A DNA stretch of 48,040 bases, from assembly GCF_015207375.1 (NCBI RefSeq), contig NZ_JADEWY010000041.1:1-48040 (forward strand), in the 5' to 3' direction. Position 1 is the stretch's first letter, and every line of letters begins with the position of its first letter. This document shows, piece after piece, positions 42,708 to 48,040 of this stretch. A program made the translations under genes and the position numbers. Source of the stretch: Coleofasciculus sp. LEGE 07092. GTDB lineage: Bacteria; Cyanobacteriota; Cyanobacteriia; Cyanobacteriales; Coleofasciculaceae. A model generated the notes under the pieces. That model was not told the origin of the DNA. It saw only the letters and a program-made list of their open reading frames with translations, and made no database searches.

Positions 42708-43969
42708 GGCTGCTTTGCCCCAGCATTAAATATACAGTTTTCTCTTTCTTCTGCCTTCTTGAGTATGGCTTTCACTTCACTGGTATAAGTATCAAGTCCG
42801 TTCCAAGTCGTACCCGGTAACAAATCTCCAAAGGCATTAATTTCTAAAATAGCGTGTCGCCGGAAATCAGGGTAGACTAACAGGTCAATACCGGAGTATA
42901 AGCTATTGGGAAATACAGCAGCCACAGTTTCGCAGGTTCGCTTCATAACTTCCCAGTCCTCTAGTTTAACCTGGGTGAGGAGTAGATCTAAACCCGCGCG
43001 ATCGCTTCCTAAATGCAGGTTAGTCATGGGACTTTTACCCAACCGCACAACAACGTGCTGCGCTTCACCATCAATCACCACCACACGCAAATCAAAGGGC
43101 TGATTTTGCAGTCTGGCTTTGGGTAGCCATGCTTCGACTTGAACGCCTTCTTTACAGAGGATATTGATAATATCAGTAATTTCTTCTCGTCGGGTGTAAT
43201 TCCGAATTCGGCGGGAATTGTAGAGAAGGTTTTCACCATTTTCCTGCACTCGTTCCACAGTAGTGATTGCCGATTCATATCGGGGGTTAGCTTGGTATGC
43301 CACAACACCGGATGCAGAGGAACCGTGGGACAGTTTGACGAAGACGCGGGAACAGTTTTGAGATTGCATGGCTTGGCGCAATTCGTCATAACTGCGGATA
43401 ACACCTAATGAACGGGGTACGGGTATTTTGCCCTCACCCCCCCTACCCCCCTCTCCCAAAGAGGGCGAAGGGGGAGAAAATGCGGGTTTCTCTTCTTCCA
43501 CTCGCAGATAAGGGGTTGCATACTTTTCAAACAATTTGTGACATAGGGGTTTATCGAACATTTGGGCAATTTCTACCGGATGGTTCATGGTAGAACACCT
43601 TAACTGATTCCCCCATTGGTGCAGTAGGTGACGCCATCCCAGATACAATTGCCGGGGGTAAAGAATTCGCCCTTTATCAAATTCCAACCTCATGGCATCG
43701 ACAGCACTAATGCGTTGATGGTTGCCTGCATCCAGTACATCTGCACCCGCAGCAATCAGCGCTTTTTCTACCTCAAAATTCTTCTCAGGGGAATCAAAGC
43801 GGATGATAGTATTGGGTTTGTTAAATTGTTCTAGAGTATCCCTACCAGCAATCAAGTCCGAGTAAGAAACTACTGTGGCTGGTTCTAACCCACAACGTTC
43901 TAGGGCTTGCTGAAAGAAACCAACCCGCCGATTTTCTGAATTCCCTACAATAATAAAGTTTATGGGCAT
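42704..43969 (-). CDS. ATP-grasp-like protein, STM4014 family
   Basis: A 421-aa protein of the STM4014 family. The C-terminal half resembles ATP-grasp ligases: FVKLSHGSSASGVVAYQ is the phosphate-binding loop, VEAWLPKARLQNQPFDLRVVVIDGEAQHVVVRLG the core, and LLVYPDFRRHAILEINAFGDLLPG the metal-binding Glu/Asn end. Such enzymes join a carboxylate to an amine via acyl phosphate, so it may attach an amino acid or modify a peptide. Residues 165-180 (SPPSPSLGEGGRGGEG) come from a dispersed DNA repeat inserted in frame. It is third from the promoter-distal end of the operon after the LRR genes. Confidence 0.8.
   Translation of the reverse strand: MPINFIIVGNSENRRVGFFQQALERCGLEPATVVSYSDLIAGRDTLEQFNKPNTIIRFDSPEKNFEVEKALIAAGADVLDAGNHQRISAVDAMRLEFDKGRILYPRQLYLGWRHLLHQWGNQLRCSTMNHPVEIAQMFDKPLCHKLFEKYATPYLRVEEEKPAFSPPSPSLGEGGRGGEGKIPVPRSLGVIRSYDELRQAMQSQNCSRVFVKLSHGSSASGVVAYQANPRYESAITTVERVQENGENLLYNSRRIRNYTRREEITDIINILCKEGVQVEAWLPKARLQNQPFDLRVVVIDGEAQHVVVRLGKSPMTNLHLGSDRAGLDLLLTQVKLEDWEVMKRTCETVAAVFPNSLYSGIDLLVYPDFRRHAILEINAFGDLLPGTTWNGLDTYTSEVKAILKKAEERENCIFNAGAKQP
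43430..43477 (-). repeat. Dispersed repeat read in frame within the ATP-grasp gene
   Basis: On the plus strand it reads CCCTCACCCCCCCTACCCCC then CTCTCCCAAAGAGGGCGAAG with GGGGGA at the end, a C-rich/G-rich imperfect palindrome related to 22668-22715. It encodes a Pro/Ser/Gly linker in a loop between the two halves of the protein. Confidence 0.7.
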
Positions 43970-43993
43970 TTTCTGACACCCTGATTGTATTCT

Positions 43994-45235
43994 CTACTCA
44001 AATAGTGCAAAATAGCGCTCTATGCCCACAGGATAAGTCTCATATCTGCTCCTACTTGAATAGATTTCATACTCTTCATCTTGTGACTGTGCCATCACTT
44101 GACAATTCAGATGAGACAACCGCTCAATCATAGTTGGAGATAAAAGATTCATCGTAAGATTGAGGGTGTGAAGATGATTAATAGCCGGACAATTTAGCAA
44201 GGCTTCAGCACCAACGTCTGTTAAATTTCCTTTTGAAAGATTTAGAATTTTTAGCTTACGAATAAAAGGCGATCGCGCCACAGCTAAGGCTATATAATCC
44301 GAGTAGTCACTGCTGCACAAACCCAAGTATTTTAACTCAGGAAAAGCAACACCACCAATAATCGGCATTACATCATCAATAAAAGAATCTCCGCATCCAT
44401 AAAAACTACGTTCACTACCCAGCCATAACTCCAAATACTCTAGTCTGGGTAGCTTCAGCGTACAAATCTGAGCAAGGGTATCCTTAGAGAGTCCTCCAGT
44501 CTCAATAATCAGTGTTTTTAAATAGTTGTGCTGTAGCGGACTGAATTCCATATCATCTTTACCACGAAGTTGCAGCACTTCTAAGTTGGGATAGGCGGCT
44601 AAGAGGTAGCTATAGTCTTCACTAAGTTCAATCCGGGATGCTTTGTAACCGCCTAACTCGTCTACCATGTCCACATCCCCAATAAATATGGCTTTGAGAC
44701 GGGTTAGCTTGGCGCTGGCGTCAGAGAGAATTTCGGCAAAATCATCTTTATGACCTGACCGATAATAATGATATTCACAAACTAAGGCTTCAAAATTGCT
44801 GATTTGGGGATCTTCGAGGAGCTTATCAATGTTACCTGCACTTACGCCGTAGGCAGTTCCCATAGGATCGGCAATGCCAATTTCTGGGTCAAACTCTTCA
44901 AGTTTCCAGTTTTCTAAGGTGGTAAAAAATAGCCAGGGGTCGTAGTCGAATAAGGCTTGCTTGGCTTGAGGATTTGGCGAGTTTTTTAAGAGTAGACTGG
45001 CAGAATGCTGCACTTGTTCTGATTCATCCTTTAAAGCCCCAATGACTAAATCTAAGCCAGTATCACCATAATGGAGTGCCTCAGAAAGAGCAGCAATTCG
45101 CGCTTCTACAACCGCACTCGCCAATCGACTCTTTACTCCTTCGATACCTCCCAAAACAACACCCTCTACAGGAGGTGGAGATTGACCCCCAAGCACGGCA
45201 TCATCTTTTCTGGGTTGATTAGGATTGTTGGTCAT
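43994..45235 (-). CDS. LRR protein, STM4015 family, with N-terminal HEAT-like domain (copy A)
   Basis: A 413-aa leucine-rich-repeat protein related to the two upstream genes. The LRR part (from about FFTTLENWKLEEFDPEIGIADPMGTAYG) includes YPNLEVLQLRGKDD, LKTLIIETGGLSKDTLAQICTLKLPRLEYLELWLG, FPELKYLGLCSSDYSDYIALAVARSP and ILNLSKGNLTDVGAEALLNC. Copy A alone has an extra N-terminal ~95 residues, VLGGIEGVKSRLASAVVEARIAALSEALHYGDTGLDLVIGALKDESEQVQHSASLLL, an ARM/HEAT-like module common at the front of cyanobacterial proteins. The ATG at 45235 is used (GTG at 45238 also fits). The C-terminal 25 residues also differ from the others. Confidence 0.82.
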   Translation of the reverse strand: MTNNPNQPRKDDAVLGGQSPPPVEGVVLGGIEGVKSRLASAVVEARIAALSEALHYGDTGLDLVIGALKDESEQVQHSASLLLKNSPNPQAKQALFDYDPWLFFTTLENWKLEEFDPEIGIADPMGTAYGVSAGNIDKLLEDPQISNFEALVCEYHYYRSGHKDDFAEILSDASAKLTRLKAIFIGDVDMVDELGGYKASRIELSEDYSYLLAAYPNLEVLQLRGKDDMEFSPLQHNYLKTLIIETGGLSKDTLAQICTLKLPRLEYLELWLGSERSFYGCGDSFIDDVMPIIGGVAFPELKYLGLCSSDYSDYIALAVARSPFIRKLKILNLSKGNLTDVGAEALLNCPAINHLHTLNLTMNLLSPTMIERLSHLNCQVMAQSQDEEYEIYSSRSRYETYPVGIERYFALFE

Positions 45236-45263
45236 CACGTATTTACCTTTGCGCTAGTTGTTG

Positions 45264-46124
45264 CTATTCAGCAACCGAGCAATAGCGAGCGTATCCGTCA
45301 TCATCTTCTTCGTCTTGGTTGTCGGCAATCACTTGGATATTCAGCCTCTTTAGCTGTGCGATCGCTTCTTCATCTAAAAAATTCTCCGAAACATTAAGCA
45401 CGTCGAGTTGATTAATACCATCGCAGGATATTAACGCTTCAACTCCTTTCTCTCCCATCGTTCCCATCGACAAGTCTAGAATTTTAATTTGGGAAAGAAT
45501 AGGCGAGTTCACCACAGCTTCAGCAATATCGTCTGTGTATACCGCATTCCGCAGTCCTAAGTAGATCAAATTTGGGAATAACTCGCCAGACAGAATCGGC
45601 ATCAAATCGTCAACTGAAGAATCTCCCCCATACTTGTCCCTACCCAGCCACAATTCCAGATGCTCCAACGCTGGCAGCTCGAGAGCACAAATTTCAGTAA
45701 TAGTTTCAGGGTAGAGTCCTCCACTTTCAACAATAAGCGCCTCTAAATGCTCATGAGACAAAGGACTAAAAGACAGACATTCATCTCCCAGACCTTGAGT
45801 GCCACGAACTTGCAGCACCTCCAGATTAGGATATGCTTCTAGAACAGGACTGATATTGCTCTGCTGAATCCAAGAAATCTCGCATTCCCCATAGTGAATA
45901 TCCCCAATAAAGACCGCCTTGAGATTCGTTAGTTGGTCTTTAGCATTGATTAGAGCATTAACGAGAATACGAGAGTTAAAGTCACTCTCCGTAAATCCGC
46001 TCCATATTCCGAACACCAACGCTTCAACCTTGCTAACCTGCGGATCTTGTAGTAGCTGGGCAATCTGACCTGTAATATCATCCTCTGCGCCATGTTCGCA
46101 TCTGAGGGCGTAGGCGGTGCCCAC
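45264..46124 (-). CDS. LRR protein, STM4015 family (copy B, canonical start lost)
   Basis: A 286-aa stretch from an internal GTG, highly similar to copy C: YPNLEVLQVRGTQGLG, EHLEALIVESGGLYPETITEICALELPALEHLELWLGRDKYGGDSSVDDLMPIL and ILDLSMGTMGEKGVEALISC. Homology continues upstream in frame for about 25 residues (HVTTFANRNVEEFNPQIGITDPV), but that extension contains no ATG, GTG or TTG back to a TAG at about 46234. So either translation is from this GTG, making an N-truncated protein, or initiation is non-canonical, or the copy is degenerate. Flanked on both sides by the same 23-nt spacer CAACAACTAGCGCAAAGGTA-AAT. Confidence 0.7.
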   Translation of the reverse strand: MGTAYALRCEHGAEDDITGQIAQLLQDPQVSKVEALVFGIWSGFTESDFNSRILVNALINAKDQLTNLKAVFIGDIHYGECEISWIQQSNISPVLEAYPNLEVLQVRGTQGLGDECLSFSPLSHEHLEALIVESGGLYPETITEICALELPALEHLELWLGRDKYGGDSSVDDLMPILSGELFPNLIYLGLRNAVYTDDIAEAVVNSPILSQIKILDLSMGTMGEKGVEALISCDGINQLDVLNVSENFLDEEAIAQLKRLNIQVIADNQDEEDDDGYARYCSVAE

Positions 46125-46251
46125 TGGATCGGTGATGCCGATTTGAGGATTGAACTCCTCAACGTTGCGGTTAGCAAATGTGGTGACGTGTTGAGAGGAA
46201 TACCCTAAATACTTCCCGAATCGCTCAAATTTACCTTTGCGCTAGTTGTTG

Positions 46252-47187
46252 CTATTCAGAAACTGAGCAGTAGCGACTGTATCCGTAATCTTCTTCGTCT
46301 TCTTCTTCCTTCTGGTTGTCAGCAATTACTTGAATATTCAGCCTCTTTTGCCGTGCGATTGCTTCTTCCTCTAAAAAATTCTCTGAAACATCAAGCACGT
46401 CGAGTTGATTAATCGTATCGCAGGATATCAATGCTTCAACCCCTTTCTCCCCCATCGTTCCCATCGACAGGTCTAAGGTTTTAATCTGGGAAAGAATAGG
46501 CGAATTTACCACAGCTTCAGCAATATCATCGGTGTAGGTAGCATTCCGCAATCCCAAGTACGTTAATTTTGGGTAGAAATTCCTGTGAAGAATCGGCATC
46601 AAATCATCAACGGAAGAGTCTCCCCCATAGTTTTCATCACCCAGCCACAATTCCAGATGCTCCAACGCTGGCAACTCAAGCGCTACAATTTGAGCAATTT
46701 GTGTCCCACTAAGTCCCCCCGATTCCACAATCAGCGTTTTTAACCTATTGTGCTGTATCGGAGTGAATCCTAGACCCGTCGCACCACGAACCCGCAGCAC
46801 CTCCAGATTGGGATATGCCTCTAAAAGAGGAGTAATATTGCACTGCTCAATCCAGGAAATCTCATATTCGTCCGAAAGAATATCGCCGATGAAAATAGCT
46901 TTAAGACCTTTAAGCTGTTCTTTGGCTGCAACGAGGGCATTAATCACTTTGCTGGAGTCATTACCGCCATCGAGCAAACTTTCCCACGCACCGATAACTA
47001 AGGCTTCTAGCTTACTCGCTTGGGAATCTTGCAGCAACTTTTGCAGCTTATCTGCAATTTTTTCATGACTGTCATAGTCACATCTGAGAGCGATCGCCCT
47101 ACCAACTGAATCGGTAATGCCTTTGTCAGAGTCAAATTCCTCAACATTCCGATTGGCAAATGTGGTGACATGGTTATGTGGATACAT
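46252..47187 (-). CDS. LRR protein, STM4015 family (copy C, first gene of operon)
   Basis: A 311-aa LRR protein, first gene of the operon. It begins MYPHNHVTTFANRNVEEFDSDKGITDSVGRAIALRCDYDS, and has the same repeat series as copy B (YPNLEVLRVRGATGLG; LKTLIVESGGLSGTQIAQIVALELPALEHLELWLGDENYGGDSSVDD; LTYLGLRNATYTDDIAEAVVNSPILSQIKTLDLSMG). C and B end in the same RYCSV-E tail and are a recent tandem duplication. LRR surfaces bind partners; here they may present a substrate to the radical SAM and ATP-grasp enzymes. The upstream region contains a LexA-like box. Confidence 0.85.
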   Translation of the reverse strand: MYPHNHVTTFANRNVEEFDSDKGITDSVGRAIALRCDYDSHEKIADKLQKLLQDSQASKLEALVIGAWESLLDGGNDSSKVINALVAAKEQLKGLKAIFIGDILSDEYEISWIEQCNITPLLEAYPNLEVLRVRGATGLGFTPIQHNRLKTLIVESGGLSGTQIAQIVALELPALEHLELWLGDENYGGDSSVDDLMPILHRNFYPKLTYLGLRNATYTDDIAEAVVNSPILSQIKTLDLSMGTMGEKGVEALISCDTINQLDVLDVSENFLEEEAIARQKRLNIQVIADNQKEEEDEEDYGYSRYCSVSE

Positions 47188-47293
47188 AATGACCTTACCA
47201 ATTTCAGATTATTGTTTTGGGAGATACCGTTTTCTGGTGGGGTGGGCATCCTGTCTGCCCTATTGACGCATTTTTAAGTTGAACCCATTTGAT

Positions 47294-47307
47294 AGTACTT
47301 TTGTACT
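47294..47307. promoter_or_regulatory. LexA-type operator between the LRR operon and rsmD
   Basis: AGTACTTTTGTACT fits the reported cyanobacterial LexA consensus RGTACNNNDGTWCB at all positions; the wider inverted repeat GATAGTAC/GTACTATC gives 8-bp arms with a TTTT loop. It lies 106 bp before the LRR operon start and 79 bp before rsmD; either or both could be controlled. Confidence 0.6.
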
Positions 47308-47386
47308 ATCTGCAAGATATCCTCTGCCGTCGTTCGAGGAATTCTGCGCTACCTTACAGATGTTATGTTAATAGAAACACTTATCA

Positions 47387-47947
47387 ATGCGAATTTACGG
47401 CAACCGTCAGCTCAAAACTTTACCCGGACTAACAACCCGCCCAACACCAGCACGGGTGAGGGAGGCGGTATTCAATATCTGGCAAGGTGCGATCGCGGGT
47501 TGTCGTTGGCTGGATTTGTGTGCGGGTTCGGGTTCGATGGGTGCCGAGGCACTTTGTCGAGGTGCATCCTTGGTAGTAGGGATTGACAAATGGGGCAAAG
47601 TCTGCTCAATTATTCAGGAAAACTGGGAGAAAGTTGCCCAGCCGGAACAAGAATTTAAAGTACTCCGGGGCGATGTGGTGGGGCGATTGAAAACCCTTGC
47701 AGGTCAACAGTTTGACCGTATTTACTTCGACCCTCCCTATGCCAGCAACTTATACCAACCGGTATTAGAAGCGATCGCTAAGTATCAGTTACTCGCCGAT
47801 TCGGGAGAACTAGCCGTAGAATACAGCCCCAACCACTGGACACCTCAACCCATGTCCGGGCTAGATATCTGTCGCCAAAAAGTTTACGGTAACACAGCTT
47901 TGGCATTTTACAGGGGAGTGGGGAGTGGGCTTCGCCGTGAGCGTTAG
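47387..47947 (+). CDS. rsmD: 16S rRNA (guanine966-N2)-methyltransferase
   Basis: A 186-aa SAM-dependent methyltransferase of 16S rRNA. MRIYGNRQLKTLPGLTTRPTPARVREAVFNIW is the N-terminal signature, LDLCAGSGSMGAEALCRGA is the SAM-binding motif I, and FDPPYAS is the catalytic NPPY-like motif for exocyclic amine methylation. It is divergent from the LRR operon across a 200-bp region. The last ten residues (GVGSGLRRER) come from the dispersed repeat that overlaps the 3' end. Confidence 0.94.
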   Translation: MRIYGNRQLKTLPGLTTRPTPARVREAVFNIWQGAIAGCRWLDLCAGSGSMGAEALCRGASLVVGIDKWGKVCSIIQENWEKVAQPEQEFKVLRGDVVGRLKTLAGQQFDRIYFDPPYASNLYQPVLEAIAKYQLLADSGELAVEYSPNHWTPQPMSGLDICRQKVYGNTALAFYRGVGSGLRRER

Positions 47948-48012
47948 CCGAACGGGAGTGGGGGAGATGGAGGAGATGGGGAAGATGAGGGAGATGAGGG
48001 AGATGGAAAACA
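47925..48012 (+). repeat. Dispersed repeat and GGAGATG microsatellite
   Basis: The 3' end of rsmD merges with CGCCGTGAGCGTTAGCCGAA and CGGGAGTGGG (related to 3935-4020), followed by GGAGATGGAGGAGATGGGG and two or more GATGAGGGA units. Low-complexity, non-coding. Confidence 0.65.
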
Positions 48013-48040
48013 AGTTAATTTATCCCCTGCACCCCTGCAC

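Noticed and set aside
1-48040. CRISPR arrays, tRNA and rRNA genes
   Set aside because: No regularly spaced identical direct repeats with unique spacers of equal length, no T-loop (GGTTCGAATCC-type) sequence with matching cloverleaf, and no rRNA segments were found. The HIP1 repeats are too irregular.

Overview
The window comes from a cyanobacterial chromosome, probably a filamentous or large-genome species. Evidence: very frequent HIP1 octamers (GCGATCGC), photosystem II psbY, chlH for chlorophyll synthesis, solanesyl diphosphate synthase for plastoquinone tails, mreBCD, AMIN-domain amidase, and several gene families known mainly from cyanobacteria. No tRNA, rRNA or CRISPR array was found.

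Layout. 0.07-9.0 kb is housekeeping and single genes: purB, a MinD/ParA-type ATPase, map, a cupredoxin, a VOC protein, a TIGR02652-type protein, a gamma carbonic anhydrase, psbY and two tandem Ser/Thr kinases. 9.3-11.2 kb holds a coiled-coil protein and an FAD monooxygenase. 11.2-16.8 kb is an accessory island: a duplicated VapBC-like toxin-antitoxin module (one toxin truncated), parDE, a REP-associated transposase with REP palindromes, a Uma2 nuclease, hicAB and a zinc metallopeptidase, all set in a family of HIP1-anchored repeats and closed by a MITE-like element. 16.8-31.6 kb returns to core genes: chlH, a membrane protein, a PiuC-like dioxygenase, an acidic lipoprotein, aat, sds, murI, an amidase, a cation/proton antiporter and an EVE protein. 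31.8-38.3 kb carries a SIMPL protein, ssb, mreBCD and a broken-up urease locus (ureD, ureA, ureB; no ureC here).

The most notable locus is 39.6-47.2 kb on the minus strand: seven tightly packed genes encoding two radical SAM proteins, an alkaline-phosphatase-fold hydrolase, an ATP-grasp-like protein and three leucine-rich-repeat paralogues. This matches the functionally uncharacterised STM4011-STM4015 gene set named after Salmonella. A sequence fitting the cyanobacterial LexA operator exactly lies in its upstream region, shared with divergent rsmD. The only other such site I found precedes ssb, so a link to DNA damage is a testable inference.

A second theme is palindromic repeats read in frame inside proteins: ChlH, one Ser/Thr kinase and the ATP-grasp-like protein each carry a repeat-derived segment of about 16-22 residues.
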